Assembly (NCBI RefSeq): GCF_900220975.1
Contig: NZ_OBQD01000003.1
Location: 248,001 to 312,000, forward strand
DNA length: 64,000 nt
Direction of reading: 5' to 3'
From: Rhizobium subbaraonis
Lineage (GTDB): Bacteria > Pseudomonadota > Alphaproteobacteria > Rhizobiales > Rhizobiaceae
Shown here: in pieces, positions 18,836-28,596 of the stretch
How positions within the stretch are numbered: the first letter of the stretch is position 1
Layout: every line of letters starts with the position of its first letter
The notes under the pieces: generated by a model
Database searches by the model: none
The model's input: the letters and a program-made list of their open reading frames with translations, nothing else
What the model was told of the DNA's origin: nothing
Translations under genes and position numbers: made by a program

Positions 18836-20074
18836 ATGCGGAGTAGGTGGCGCATTGCGCTTGTTTTGTCGCTTTCGGTGGCCGTTGCCGCGTGCGGTGG
18901 AAAGAAGGGCTTCATGGCCCCCATCGCCGAAACCGCGCCGGTGCCTGGAACATCGACGGTGGACATGCTCGTCGCCACCACCCGGGTGCCCTCCGGCGAT
19001 CCGAACACGCTCTTCTCCGGCGAGCGTAGTGCGCGGCCATTCCTGACCGAAATTGCTGTTTCCATCCCGCCGGACAAGAACCGCAAGCCCGGCAGCGTGC
19101 AGTGGCCGAAGAAGCTGCCGCCCAATCCAGAGACCGACTTTGCGGTGACGCGCGTCCAGCAGCTGCCGTCGGTGGAAAGCGGCGAGGCCTGGTTCCGCGC
19201 CCACAACAGAAATGGCCACGTGATGGTCTTCGTGCACGGCTTCAACAACCGTTACGAGGACGCGGTCTTCCGGTTCGCGCAGATCGTTCACGATTCGGAT
19301 GCGCAGGTGACGCCGATCCTGTTCACCTGGCCGTCGCGCGCGCGGGTTTTCGACTACAACTACGACAAGGAAAGCACCAACTATTCCCGGACGGGTCTGG
19401 AGCGGCTTCTGCGGGCGATCGAAGCTGAAAAGGGCGTGACCGACATCACCATCCTCGCCCACTCGATGGGCACGTGGCTCGCCATGGAGTCCCTGCGCCA
19501 GATGGCGATCCGCGACGGCGGCAAGCTCGGGCCGAAGATCCAGAACGTGGTGCTGGCCTCGCCCGACATCGATATCGACGTCTTTGCGCGGCAGTGGTCG
19601 GACATGGGCGAGAGAAAGCCGAATTTCACGATCTTCGTCTCGCAGGACGACAGGGCGCTGGCGCTCTCGCGCTTCATTTCCGGCGATGTGAAGCGCCTGG
19701 GGCAGATCAATCCCTCCGACGAGCCCTATCGCGACCAGTTCGAAAAGGCCGGCATCACGGTCGTAGACTTGACCAAGGTGCAGACCGGCGACCGGCTGAA
19801 CCACGGAAAGTTCGCCGAGAGCCCGCAGATCGTGCAACTGATCGGCGAGCGCCTCGTCAACGGCCAGACGCTGACGGACTCCGACGTTTCACTCGGCGAC
19901 GGCATCACAGCGATCGTCGCAGGGACTGCAGGGGGGATCGGCCGTATCGCCGCGACGACCGTCGCAACGCCGGTGGACCTGCTGACGATGACGCCCGCGC
20001 AGGAGCGGCTGGGTAGCAGCGTGGACAGGGGGTCGATGTTCGACCAGCCCGAAAAGCCGCCGGTGGCGCAATAG
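18836..20074 (+). CDS. Lipoprotein alpha/beta hydrolase (DUF900)
   Basis: A 412-residue protein. The ATG at 18836 (AAGGG 9 nt upstream) gives a clean lipoprotein signal: MRSRWRIALVLSLSVAVAAC with Cys20 as the lipidation site; a GTG six codons earlier is less likely. The DUF900 alpha/beta-hydrolase core runs about 120-320: VFVHGFNNRYEDAVFRFAQ (oxyanion region), FTWPSR, and the nucleophile elbow LAHSMGTW with Ser210. DUF900 hydrolases are common in rhizobia and uncharacterised; an esterase or lipase activity at the cell envelope is inferred. It appears monocistronic. Confidence 0.87.
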   Translation: MRSRWRIALVLSLSVAVAACGGKKGFMAPIAETAPVPGTSTVDMLVATTRVPSGDPNTLFSGERSARPFLTEIAVSIPPDKNRKPGSVQWPKKLPPNPETDFAVTRVQQLPSVESGEAWFRAHNRNGHVMVFVHGFNNRYEDAVFRFAQIVHDSDAQVTPILFTWPSRARVFDYNYDKESTNYSRTGLERLLRAIEAEKGVTDITILAHSMGTWLAMESLRQMAIRDGGKLGPKIQNVVLASPDIDIDVFARQWSDMGERKPNFTIFVSQDDRALALSRFISGDVKRLGQINPSDEPYRDQFEKAGITVVDLTKVQTGDRLNHGKFAESPQIVQLIGERLVNGQTLTDSDVSLGDGITAIVAGTAGGIGRIAATTVATPVDLLTMTPAQERLGSSVDRGSMFDQPEKPPVAQ

Positions 20075-20481
20075 ACGTGCAGGGCCGCGGCGCCCTGCCT
20101 CAAAAGCACACATAACTGGTCACAAATGCGGTAAAATCCACGCAATCTCTCGTTTGGGGATGCGTGGGGGTGTTAGCCGGTCACGTGCGGGCTCGCGGGA
20201 GCCGGAGATCAGGGAGTTCTCGTCTAATATTTTGAATTTGCTGTATATTTATGGCGCGCCAATTTCCGGCCATGGGTCGGAAGCCAGGAATTTCAGCAAA
20301 AGACGGAGTGCGCGGCAGTGCGTGCCGCGGCGAATGTCGCGTCTGATTGGGCTTACGTTCAAGGCCTGTGATTTATTCCCAGCAACTTCCCACATTTTTG
20401 TGGAATTGTGTGTGATGTTGTGCTTATATGCCGACATAAGAAAAGATCAGCCAAAATCGTTACGCTTCAAAGGGGAATTCC
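20075..20481. other. AT-rich intergenic region with small inverted repeats
   Basis: A 407-nt gap. Directly after the hydrolase gene GCAGGGC and GCCCTGC form a hairpin (about 20078-20096) without a U tract. Around 20225-20260 the sequence is unusually AT-rich (TAATATTTTGAATTTG). TTCCCACA/TGTGGAA around TTTT (20387-20405) forms an imperfect palindrome upstream of the small gene at 20482. No ORF with a credible start was found. Confidence 0.5.
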
Positions 20482-20706
20482 ATGGCTCGAACGCCGGAGG
20501 AATGGGGGGCGCTGCTGGGCAGTACCCTAGCGAAGATGCAGGCCAGCGATCCACGATTCATGCTGCCGGCGATGTCGCCGGACTGCTGCCGTATCATCAC
20601 CGAGACGATTGCCGTCATTGCCGCCGAGGCTCGCTCGCAGGGCTATGACGACGCGCTGCTCGGCATGCAGGGCCAGATGGCCGGGCGGAACCGCCTCCAC
20701 GCCTGA
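20482..20706 (+). CDS. Small hypothetical protein
   Basis: A 74-residue protein with a good Shine-Dalgarno (AAGGGG, 7 nt before ATG). It has no signal peptide or membrane segment. Visible features are an acidic-aromatic start (RTPEEWGALLGSTLAKM), a central Asp-Cys-Cys (SPDCCRIITETIAVIAAEA) and a glycine-rich C-terminus. I do not recognise the family. It stands alone in the AT-rich stretch between the hydrolase gene and the unknown gene at 20889. Confidence 0.6.
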   Translation: MARTPEEWGALLGSTLAKMQASDPRFMLPAMSPDCCRIITETIAVIAAEARSQGYDDALLGMQGQMAGRNRLHA

Positions 20707-20888
20707 CCTGCACTGCGATCAGACGCTTTCATGAAATGACAGGGTTATGCCGTGCGGCAGGCGTGCCGCGCTGTGCATTTCGCTCGGGCCGGGTTCGTCC
20801 ATAGCGTACCCTTGAGCGTATCGGCTCGGCGCGGGCGCTGTACGTGATCGCGCAGAACGGCCGCGCTGCGGTCTTCGTTTCTGCGCGG

Positions 20889-21317
20889 TCAGCTAGAGGG
20901 CTTGAGCGGACCCCCCGTTCTTTCGCTTGCGTTCGGGGTCAGGCGACCGCGTGAGCGCGACCGGTTGGCGTTTGCAAGCCGTTCGCGCGCTTCCTTCAGT
21001 TCCTCGGTGGAAAAGAGCGGCTGGAATTCCGGCAGAAGCATGGTCGCTTCCATCGAGTGTTCGGTCTTGCCGAGGTCGATCAGCCGTTCGAGGCCGGTCG
21101 TGCCCGGCTTGAAGACCAGTTCCTTTGCCGCCGAGACGCCGCCGTTCAGGATGACGTAGCGCCGGAAGAGGACCGGCCGGAACCCGAGCGCGGAACAGAC
21201 GTCGTAGAGCGCCAGCATCTGCTTGTGGAAACGCTCACGGGCTTGGTTGCCGGCTGGGCCAATTTTCACGATGCTTTCCTTCGGTTTCAGCCTGCGCTGT
21301 TGCCTTGCGCCTGCCAT
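20889..21317 (-). CDS. Conserved rhizobial protein of unknown function
   Basis: A 142-residue basic protein. The central part reads like a compact alpha-helical domain: RFHKQMLALYDVCSALGFRPVLFRRYVIL, then AAKELVFKPGTTGLERLIDLGKTEHSMEATMLLPEFQPLF. The C-terminus is Arg/Ser rich and probably disordered. I recall similar proteins with the KPGTTGLERL and HSMEAT blocks in rhizobia, but no function. The start codon has no strong Shine-Dalgarno. Downstream lies a long hairpin (CGCGCAGAA ... TTCTGCGCG, about 20850-20888). Confidence 0.65.
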   Translation of the reverse strand: MAGARQQRRLKPKESIVKIGPAGNQARERFHKQMLALYDVCSALGFRPVLFRRYVILNGGVSAAKELVFKPGTTGLERLIDLGKTEHSMEATMLLPEFQPLFSTEELKEARERLANANRSRSRGRLTPNASERTGGPLKPSS

Positions 21318-21566
21318 CGGAACGAGGCCTTGCGCAATTAGCCCGGAACGCAGGCCGGGTAAAGCGGCGAATACGGCGTCCCGCGCAGGGCGGGTCTCCT
21401 CGCATTGCCCACCACACGGCGTTCCGCTACCTCACGGCATCGGTGGCGGGGTCTTGTGATGTCGCAACTGCCGGCGCACTTCGTGACGCCCGTGATCCAT
21501 CTCCACATGCGCCGTCCGCGGCAGTCCGGTCGAAGCGGTCGCCGCGTGAAGCGTTGCCTTGCGCGC

Positions 21567-22772
21567 CTATCGCACCATGAAGCTGATTGCGAGCGCGTTT
21601 GCGAGGTCGATGAAGAAGGCAGACACCAAAGGCAGGATGATGAAGGCGGTCGGCGCCGGCCCATGGGCCTTGGTCACCGCCGTCATGTTGGCGATCGCGG
21701 TCGGGGTCGCCCCCAGGCTTATCCCGCTGAAGCCGGCCGAGATGACGGCCGCTTGATAGTCGCGGCCCATCGCCGGGAAGACGACGAAGATCATGTAGAG
21801 CACGGCGGCGACGGTCTGCAGGCCGAGCACGATGATCAGCGCCGGCCCCAGGCCGCCGAGGGTCCAAAGTTGCATCGACATCAGAGACATGGCGAGGAAG
21901 ACGTTCAGCGAAAGGTCGGAGATGAGGGCCAGCGAGCGCGATCGGGACGGCCAGAACATGTTCGGCAAGAGACGGGGTATGGTGTTGGTCATCGCAATTG
22001 CGACGAGCAGGCAGACGACGAAGAGCGGCAGCTTGATGCCCGTTTCGGCAACCACCTGATCCAGCGCAAAGCCGATCAGGATCGCGATGTTGAGGATGAG
22101 GACGGTGCGCAGCAGGTTGACGTGGTTGATACTGCTTTCCCGGGGCATTCCAGGAGCGTCGGGCAGGCCGATGCTCGGCGGCTCGGTTGCCTCGCCGCTG
22201 AGCTTGTAGCGGCCGATGAGCACGCGCGCGACGGGGCCGCCGACAAGGCTTGCGATCACCAGTCCGAGCGTTGCCGAAGCGATGCCGATTTCCAGCGCGT
22301 TGGGGAGACCGAAGCGGTTGGCGATCAGCGGTGCCCAGGCGATCGTGGTCCCGTGCCCGCCGATCAGCGATACCGACCCGAGAAGTGCCGCGAGACCGTC
22401 CGGCAGCCCGAGAAGCGCGGCACTGCCGGCGGCGATCACATTTTGCAGGATCAGGAAGGACAGCGTCAGGACCAGGAGAATGGCGAGCGGCTTGCCGCCG
22501 GCCTTGAGATCGTCCAGCCGGGCGTTGAGCCCGATGCCGGTGAAAAAGTAGAGCAGCAGCATGTCGCGAGCATCGAGGTCGAACACAATGGCGGTGTCGA
22601 AGACGCGGTAGGCGATCAGCGTGACGAGCGCGGCGACGAGGCCGCCGGTCACGGCTTCGGGGATGTTCCAGCGTTTCAGCGGCCCGACGATCCGGTTGAG
22701 CCCCGATCCGACGAAGAACACCACGATGGCAATCGTAAAGGTCAGGAAGCCCGGTGTCTCGATCGTCGTCAT
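21567..22772 (-). CDS. gltS: Sodium/glutamate symporter
   Basis: A 401-residue, very hydrophobic inner-membrane protein with about ten membrane segments. Diagnostic GltS motifs are present: FFTGIGLNARLDDLKAGG in the N-half, GLPDGLAALLGSVSLIGGHGTTIAWAP for the first pore loop, and GFSGISLGATPTAIANM with the second glycine-rich loop. GltS imports glutamate with sodium. The start has GGGAG about 10 nt upstream. It is monocistronic; the link with gltB/gltD 29 kb away is functional, not positional. Confidence 0.94.
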   Translation of the reverse strand: MTTIETPGFLTFTIAIVVFFVGSGLNRIVGPLKRWNIPEAVTGGLVAALVTLIAYRVFDTAIVFDLDARDMLLLYFFTGIGLNARLDDLKAGGKPLAILLVLTLSFLILQNVIAAGSAALLGLPDGLAALLGSVSLIGGHGTTIAWAPLIANRFGLPNALEIGIASATLGLVIASLVGGPVARVLIGRYKLSGEATEPPSIGLPDAPGMPRESSINHVNLLRTVLILNIAILIGFALDQVVAETGIKLPLFVVCLLVAIAMTNTIPRLLPNMFWPSRSRSLALISDLSLNVFLAMSLMSMQLWTLGGLGPALIIVLGLQTVAAVLYMIFVVFPAMGRDYQAAVISAGFSGISLGATPTAIANMTAVTKAHGPAPTAFIILPLVSAFFIDLANALAISFMVR

Positions 22773-22895
22773 GCGTCGGTTGCTCCCTGGAGCGAAGCGC
22801 TGCGCGCCGCGGTGGTAAATCCCCTGTCGGGTTGTGTTACTACGGGGCGGACAGGCGGTCCAGAAGGCCCGGGCGAAGTCGCAGAAAAATACGAA

Positions 22896-22925
22896 AAGGG
22901 CTTAGCGGTTTTACGCTAAGCCCTT
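22896..22925 (-). terminator. Rho-independent terminator of tRNA-Val
   Basis: A perfect 12-bp stem (AAGGGCTTAGCG / CGCTAAGCCCTT) with a six-base loop, followed on the minus strand by TTCGTATTTTT. It begins about 10 nt after the tRNA 3' end. Confidence 0.85.
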
Positions 22926-22935
22926 GAAATTCGAA

Positions 22936-23010
<75 letters not shown>

Positions 23011-23025
23011 ATCCGATGTGGGCGC

Positions 23026-23054
23026 ATAGACCATAAAAGCCGGCGCGGCGTCAA
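23026..23054 (-). promoter_or_regulatory. Promoter of tRNA-Val
   Basis: On the minus strand TTGACG (23054-23049) and GTCTAT (23031-23026) are separated by exactly 17 nt and end 15 nt before the tRNA 5' end. Confidence 0.6.
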
Positions 23055-23334
23055 TAGGCTTTGTGAAGCTTTTTTTTCGCTTCTTTTCGCCGCTGTGGAG
23101 GCCCCTGATTTTCCGGGATTTCGGGTGGTAGAAGGCCCGTGGATAAAAAGGGGATCGCACTCCAAACGAGAAAATGGCACCCTATCTTCCTGTCGGCGCT
23201 TTGGGAGGAGGGCTGCGGGTTTATCGGGATGGATCGCTTCGGCCGCGCGGTTGGCGATACTTTCCGGCGGGACGGTCTGGCACCGTCTGCATGCCTTGCC
23301 TCTGCTGGAACCATCGCCGTGGGAGGACGTGACC
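23055..23334. other. Intergenic region upstream of the leucine-degradation operon
   Basis: About 280 nt between the tRNA promoter and ivd. It holds an A/T homopolymer stretch near 23067-23076 and no credible ORF. The promoter of the ivd operon must be here but no clear -35/-10 pair stands out. Confidence 0.4.
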
Positions 23335-24498
23335 ATGTACACAGCCGGAATGCATTTCGGGCTTGGCGAGGAGGTCGAGGCGCTGCGTGAGAGTGTGCGG
23401 CGTTTCGCGCGCGAGCGGATCGCACCCATCGCTGCCGAGATCGATCGGGACAATGCCTTCCCTGCTTCGCTCTGGCAGGCGCTCGGCGAACTCGGCCTTC
23501 TCGGCATCACGGCGTCGGAAGACTATGGCGGTGCCGGCATGAGCTATGTCGCCCATTGCGTGGCGATGGAGGAAATCAGCCGCGCGTCCGCCTCGGTCGC
23601 GCTGTCCTATGGCGCTCATTCCAACCTCTGCGTTAACCAGATCATGCGCAACGGCACGGAGGCGCAGCGTGAGACGTACCTGCCGAGACTGATCTCGGGC
23701 GAACATGTGGGCGCGCTGGCCATGTCGGAGCCGGGGGCGGGCTCGGACGTCGTCTCGATGAAGCTGCGGGCCGAGAAGCGCGGCGACAGCTACATCCTGA
23801 ACGGCAACAAGATGTGGATCACCAACGGTCCCGATGCCGACGTCCTCGTCGTCTATGCCAAGACCGATCCCGCTGCCGGGCCGCGCGGCATCACCGCCTT
23901 CCTCGTCGAGAAGGGCTTTGCGGGCTTCTCCACCGCGCAGAAGCTCGACAAGCTCGGCATGCGTGGGTCCAACACCTGCGAACTGGTGTTTTCCGGCTGC
24001 GAGGTGCCGGCGGAGAACGTCATGGGCGGGGAGGGGCGCGGCGTCAACGTGCTGATGTCGGGCCTGGACTACGAACGCGTCGTGCTTTCCGGCGGGCCGC
24101 TCGGCATCATGGCCGCCTGCCTCGACGTGGTGGTGCCCTATGTGCACGAGCGCCGCCAGTTCGAGCGGCCGATCGGCGAGTTCCAGTTCCTGCAGGGCAA
24201 GGTGGCGGACATGTACGTCGCGCTCAACTCCGCCCGCGCCTATGTCTATGCGGTGGCGGCGGCCTGCGACCGCGGCGAGACGGCGCGAAAGGACGCCGCC
24301 GGCTGCATCCTCTACGCCGCCGAACAGGCAACGCAGCAGGCGTTGCAGGCAATCCAGGCGCTCGGCGGCAATGGCTACATCAACGACTATCCGACGGGCC
24401 GGCTGCTGCGCGATGCCAAGCTCTACGAGATCGGCGCAGGGACGTCCGAGATCCGCCGCATGCTGATCGGCCGCGAAATCTTCCAGGAGACCGCGTGA
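23335..24498 (+). CDS. ivd: Isovaleryl-CoA dehydrogenase
   Basis: A 387-residue FAD flavoprotein that oxidises isovaleryl-CoA to 3-methylcrotonyl-CoA in leucine breakdown. The start [10 protein letters not shown] has GGAGG 8 nt upstream. Acyl-CoA dehydrogenase blocks are complete: [34 protein letters not shown], and the C-terminal [35 protein letters not shown]. The [16 protein letters not shown] segment places the catalytic Glu where isovaleryl-CoA dehydrogenases have it, unlike short-chain relatives. It opens an operon whose next gene overlaps its stop codon. Confidence 0.93.
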   Translation: MYTAGMHFGLGEEVEALRESVRRFARERIAPIAAEIDRDNAFPASLWQALGELGLLGITASEDYGGAGMSYVAHCVAMEEISRASASVALSYGAHSNLCVNQIMRNGTEAQRETYLPRLISGEHVGALAMSEPGAGSDVVSMKLRAEKRGDSYILNGNKMWITNGPDADVLVVYAKTDPAAGPRGITAFLVEKGFAGFSTAQKLDKLGMRGSNTCELVFSGCEVPAENVMGGEGRGVNVLMSGLDYERVVLSGGPLGIMAACLDVVVPYVHERRQFERPIGEFQFLQGKVADMYVALNSARAYVYAVAAACDRGETARKDAAGCILYAAEQATQQALQAIQALGGNGYINDYPTGRLLRDAKLYEIGAGTSEIRRMLIGREIFQETA

Positions 24499-26105
24499 TG
24501 GCGGTACTGAAATCAGGCATCTCCCCGCGCAGCGAGGCGTTTGCCGCCAACCGGCAGGCTATGTTGGCGGCGATCGGACCGGCGGAGGCTGCTGCCCAGC
24601 TCGCTTTCGAAGGTGGCGGCGCTAAGGCGCGCGCGCGCCATCTCGGGCGGGGCAAGCTGCTGCCGCGGGAGCGCGTGGCACAACTGATCGACCCGGGCTC
24701 GCCCTTTCTGGAGATCGGGCTGACGGCGGGACACGGGCTCTATGACGGGGCCTCGCCCGGCGGAGGGCTGATCGCCGGAATCGGCCGGGTATCGGGGCTC
24801 GAATGCATGATCGTTTGCAACGATGCGACGGTGAAGGGCGGAACCTACTACCCCATCACGGTGAAGAAGCACCTGCGCGCCCAGGAGATCGCCGAGCAGA
24901 ACCGACTGCCCTGCTTCTATCTCGTCGATTCCGGTGGCGCCAATCTGCCGAACCAGGACGAGGTGTTTCCCGACCGCGACCACTTCGGCCGCATCTTCTA
25001 CAACCAGGCGCAGATGTCTTCGAAAGGAATCGCGCAGATCGCGGTCGTGATGGGCAGTTGCACCGCCGGCGGCGCCTATGTGCCGGCGATGAGCGACGAG
25101 ACCGTGATCGTGCAGAACCAGGGGACGATCTTTCTCGCCGGCCCGCCCCTGGTCAGGGCTGCGACCGGCGAGGTCGTCTCGGCCGAGGACCTCGGTGGCG
25201 GCGACGTGCACACGCGGCTTTCGGGCGTCGCCGATCACCTAGCGCGCGACGACCGGCATGCGCTGGCGCTGGCACGGCGGATCGCCGCCAATCTCAACGG
25301 CCGCAAGCAGCCACTGCCGCAAAAGGGGGAAGGCGATCCGCCGCTCTATGACCCGGATGAGATCCTCGGCATCGTGCCCGCCGACAGCAAGGTGCCCTAT
25401 GACGTGCGCGAGGTGATCGCCCGCATCGTCGACGGTTCGCGCTTCGACGAGTTCAAGGCGCGTTTCGGCACCACGCTCGTCTGTGGCTTTGCCGCTGTCC
25501 ACGGAATACCGGTCGGGGTTGTCGCAAGCAACGGCGTGCTCTTTTCGGAAGCGGCCCTGAAGGGGGCGCATTTCATCGAACTCTGCGGCCAGCGCTCCAT
25601 TCCGCTGGTGTTCCTGCAGAACATCACGGGCTTCATGGTGGGGCGGAAATACGAGGCCGACGGCATTGCCAAGCACGGCGCCAAGCTGGTGACGGCGGTT
25701 GCCACCGTCGGCGTGCCGAAGATCACCATGCTGATCGGCGGCTCCTACGGGGCGGGCAATTACGGCATGTGCGGCAGGGCGTATTCGCCGCGCTTTCTCT
25801 GGACCTGGCCGAACAGCCGTATCGCGGTGATGGGCGGCGAGCAGGCGGCAGGCGTGCTTGCAACGGTGCGGCGGGAAGGGATCGAGCGCTCGGGTGCTGC
25901 ATGGTCGGCAGAAGAGGAGGCCGAGTTCAAGCGGCCGACGATCGAGATGTTCGAGCGCCAGAGCCACCCGCTCTACGCCTCGGCGCGGCTCTGGGACGAC
26001 GGCATCGTCGACCCGCGCAAGGCACGCGACGTCCTCGGTCTGTCCTTGTCCGCCGCGCTCAACGGCCCGATCGAACCGACGCGCTTCGGCCTGTTCCGCA
26101 TGTAG
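24498..26105 (+). CDS. mccB: Methylcrotonyl-CoA carboxylase, carboxyltransferase (beta) subunit
   Basis: A 535-residue carboxyltransferase. The ATG overlaps the ivd stop (TGATG), so translation is coupled. Family hallmarks are the N-terminal [27 protein letters not shown], then [47 protein letters not shown] and, near the C-terminus, [20 protein letters not shown] and GGEQAAGVL. With the biotin subunit at 26608 it converts 3-methylcrotonyl-CoA to 3-methylglutaconyl-CoA. The gene order ivd-mccB-(RidA)-mccA is a clear leucine-catabolic operon. Confidence 0.95.
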   Translation: MAVLKSGISPRSEAFAANRQAMLAAIGPAEAAAQLAFEGGGAKARARHLGRGKLLPRERVAQLIDPGSPFLEIGLTAGHGLYDGASPGGGLIAGIGRVSGLECMIVCNDATVKGGTYYPITVKKHLRAQEIAEQNRLPCFYLVDSGGANLPNQDEVFPDRDHFGRIFYNQAQMSSKGIAQIAVVMGSCTAGGAYVPAMSDETVIVQNQGTIFLAGPPLVRAATGEVVSAEDLGGGDVHTRLSGVADHLARDDRHALALARRIAANLNGRKQPLPQKGEGDPPLYDPDEILGIVPADSKVPYDVREVIARIVDGSRFDEFKARFGTTLVCGFAAVHGIPVGVVASNGVLFSEAALKGAHFIELCGQRSIPLVFLQNITGFMVGRKYEADGIAKHGAKLVTAVATVGVPKITMLIGGSYGAGNYGMCGRAYSPRFLWTWPNSRIAVMGGEQAAGVLATVRREGIERSGAAWSAEEEAEFKRPTIEMFERQSHPLYASARLWDDGIVDPRKARDVLGLSLSAALNGPIEPTRFGLFRM

Positions 26106-26127
26106 ATCCAACGTCAGGAGGGCAATC

Positions 26128-26511
26128 ATGAAACGGGAGAACATCAACGCGAAGAACGCACCGGACCCGCACGGAGGGTATTCGCAGGCGGTGAGGCTGG
26201 AGGCGTACGAAAGGCTGCTGCTTGTCAGCGGCCAGATACCGGCGGACAGGGACGACAAGGTGCCGGACGGCTTCGAGGCGCAGGCGCGCCAGGTCTGGCG
26301 CAATGTCGACGCACAACTCAAGGCGGCGGGCATGGACAAGTCCAATCTCGTCAAGGTGACGACCTATCTCGCCGACCGGCAGTATGCGACGGCCAACCGG
26401 GAACTGCGCAGCGAGTATCTCGGCGCCGTGGCGCCCGCGATGACAGTGGTGATCTGCGGCATCTTCGATGAGCGCTGGCTGCTGGAGGTCGAGGCGGTGG
26501 CGGCACAGTAG
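26128..26511 (+). CDS. RidA-family protein lacking the catalytic arginine
   Basis: A 127-residue RidA/YjgF/UK114-fold protein inserted between mccB and mccA. CAGGAGGG lies upstream of the ATG. RidA blocks are visible: GGYSQAV, LLLVSGQIPADRD, FEAQARQVWRNVDAQLKAAGM, VKVTTYLADRQY and the C-terminal LLEVEAVAAQ. At the position where deaminase-active RidA has Pro-Ala-Arg-Ser/Thr the sequence is APAMTV, so the key Arg is missing. It therefore belongs to a Rid subgroup without proven enamine deaminase activity. Its location suggests it handles a reactive by-product of leucine breakdown, which is inference. Confidence 0.9.
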   Translation: MKRENINAKNAPDPHGGYSQAVRLEAYERLLLVSGQIPADRDDKVPDGFEAQARQVWRNVDAQLKAAGMDKSNLVKVTTYLADRQYATANRELRSEYLGAVAPAMTVVICGIFDERWLLEVEAVAAQ

Positions 26512-26607
26512 GGCCGGCGGCGATCGAAAGGGCCGGTTTCCGGCCCGCCTCGCCCAAGGCCCTGGCTTCCACCCCGCACCAGCAGCCGGTCATCACCGGG
26601 AGAAACG

Positions 26608-28596
26608 ATGTTCAAGAAGATCCTGATTGCCAATCGCGGCGAGATCGCCTGCCGGATCATCCGCACGGCCCGCAAGCTCGGCATCGCCACCGTTGCGGTC
26701 TACTCGGACGCCGACCGGACGGCGCTGCACGTGGCGATGGCGGACGAGGCGATCCGCATCGGTCCGCCGGAGGCCGCGCGAAGCTATCTCGACGGCACTG
26801 CGATCATCGACGCCTGCCAGCAGAGCGGGGCGCAGGCCGTGCATCCGGGATACGGCTTCCTGTCCGAGAACCCGGACTTCGTCGGGGCGGCCGAGGCGGC
26901 CGGCCTCGTCTTCATCGGCCCGTCCGCGCGTGCGATCCGGTCGATGGGGCTGAAGGATGCCGCCAAGGCGCTGATGGACCAGGTGGGCGTGCCCGTCGTG
27001 CCTGGCTATCATGGCGACAGCCAGGAGCCGGATTTCCTCGCCGCGCAGGCGGATCTGATCGGCTATCCGGTGCTGATCAAGGCGCGGGCCGGCGGCGGCG
27101 GCAAGGGCATGCGCCGGGTGGATCAGCCGGCCGCGTTCGCGGCAGCACTCGCCAGCGCCCGGCGCGAGGCCGAGGCATCGTTCGGCGACGGACGGGTGCT
27201 GGTCGAGAAATACATGGCCAAGCCGCGGCATATCGAAGTGCAGGTGTTCGGCGACCGGCACGGCAATGTCGTCCATCTGTTCGAGCGCGACTGCTCGGCG
27301 CAGCGTCGACACCAGAAGGTTATCGAGGAGGCGCCGGCGCCGGGCATGACCGCCGAGATGCGCGAGGCAATGGGAACGGCGGCGGTGCGGGCTGCGCAGG
27401 CGATCTCCTATAGCGGGGCGGGCACGGTGGAGTTCATCGCCGATGTCTCCGACGGGCTCAGGGCCGATCGCTTCTTCTTCATGGAAATGAACACCCGTCT
27501 GCAGGTCGAACATCCCGTCACCGAGGCGATTACCGGGCTCGACCTCGTCGAATGGCAGTTGCGCGTCGCCGCCGGCGAGCCGTTGCCGAAGCGTCAGGCC
27601 GAGCTTGCTATCCATGGCTGGGCCTTCGAGGCGCGGCTCTATGCGGAGAACCCGGCGCGCGATTTCCTGCCATCGACGGGGCGGCTGGCGCTTTTCGACG
27701 TCCCGGACGGTGTGCGGATCGATTCCGGTGTGCGCGCCGGCGACGAGGTCACCGCGTTCTACGACCCGATGATCGCCAAGGTGATCACTCACGGTGCCGA
27801 CCGTGCCGAGGCGCTCGGCAGGCTCGCCGGCGCGCTGGCGCGATGCCGGATCGCCGGGGTGACGACCAATGCCGGTTTTCTAGGACGGCTGTGCAGGGAT
27901 CCGCATTTTTCGGCCGGCGACGTCGACACGGGGCTGATCGGGCGGCAAGCGGAGACATTGCTGCCGGATCCGCCGGCAGGGCCGAAGGTGCAGGCGCTGG
28001 CGGCGATCGCAGCACTCGGGCTGATCGACCCGGGGGAGGGCGGCGATCCCTGGGAGCGGCTGCGCGGCTTCCGGCTATGGGGGGCGTCGTGGCAATCGGT
28101 GTTTGTCGAACAGGACGGAAAGCCGCTCGAGGTCCGGGTCGCCGCGGGCGACGGCAGGCGCTTCGAGGTCGAACTCGGCGAGAGGCGGTTATCGGTCGTG
28201 TTGCGCGCGGCGGGCGCGAAGGGCGCTGTTCTGGCCGATTTCGGCGATTGCAGCCTGGAGGCGTGGAGCGTCCGGCAGGCGAGCGAGATCGTCTTGTTCG
28301 TCGAGGGCGAAAGCCACGTGTTCCATGTCGAGGAAATGGCGGGCCTGCACGGCGAGGAGGAAGCCGGCGGCGACGTGCTGGCGGCGCCGATGCCGGGTGT
28401 GGTGCGGCTTGTACAGGCAGAGGCGGGGACGGCGGTCGCGAAAGGCGACGCGCTCGTGACCATGGAGGCGATGAAGATGGAACTGGTGCTGACCGCCCCG
28501 CGCGACGGCACGGTGGAATCGGTGGCGGTCACCGCCGGCGACCAGGTGGCCGAGGGGGTTGTGCTGCTGAGGCTGGTGGCGGAGGAGGTGGATTAG
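26608..28596 (+). CDS. mccA: Methylcrotonyl-CoA carboxylase, biotin (alpha) subunit
   Basis: A 662-residue biotin carboxylase with a fused biotin carrier domain. Residues about 1-445 form the carboxylase: KILIANRGEIACRIIRTA, HPGYGFLSEN, ARAGGGGKGMRRV and MEMNTRLQVEHPVTE. Residues about 590-660 form the carrier, with the biotinylated lysine in MEAMKMELV. It follows the RidA-like gene by 96 nt and ends the operon. HMG-CoA lyase and methylglutaconyl-CoA hydratase, the last two enzymes of the route, are not nearby. Confidence 0.95.
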   Translation: MFKKILIANRGEIACRIIRTARKLGIATVAVYSDADRTALHVAMADEAIRIGPPEAARSYLDGTAIIDACQQSGAQAVHPGYGFLSENPDFVGAAEAAGLVFIGPSARAIRSMGLKDAAKALMDQVGVPVVPGYHGDSQEPDFLAAQADLIGYPVLIKARAGGGGKGMRRVDQPAAFAAALASARREAEASFGDGRVLVEKYMAKPRHIEVQVFGDRHGNVVHLFERDCSAQRRHQKVIEEAPAPGMTAEMREAMGTAAVRAAQAISYSGAGTVEFIADVSDGLRADRFFFMEMNTRLQVEHPVTEAITGLDLVEWQLRVAAGEPLPKRQAELAIHGWAFEARLYAENPARDFLPSTGRLALFDVPDGVRIDSGVRAGDEVTAFYDPMIAKVITHGADRAEALGRLAGALARCRIAGVTTNAGFLGRLCRDPHFSAGDVDTGLIGRQAETLLPDPPAGPKVQALAAIAALGLIDPGEGGDPWERLRGFRLWGASWQSVFVEQDGKPLEVRVAAGDGRRFEVELGERRLSVVLRAAGAKGAVLADFGDCSLEAWSVRQASEIVLFVEGESHVFHVEEMAGLHGEEEAGGDVLAAPMPGVVRLVQAEAGTAVAKGDALVTMEAMKMELVLTAPRDGTVESVAVTAGDQVAEGVVLLRLVAEEVD

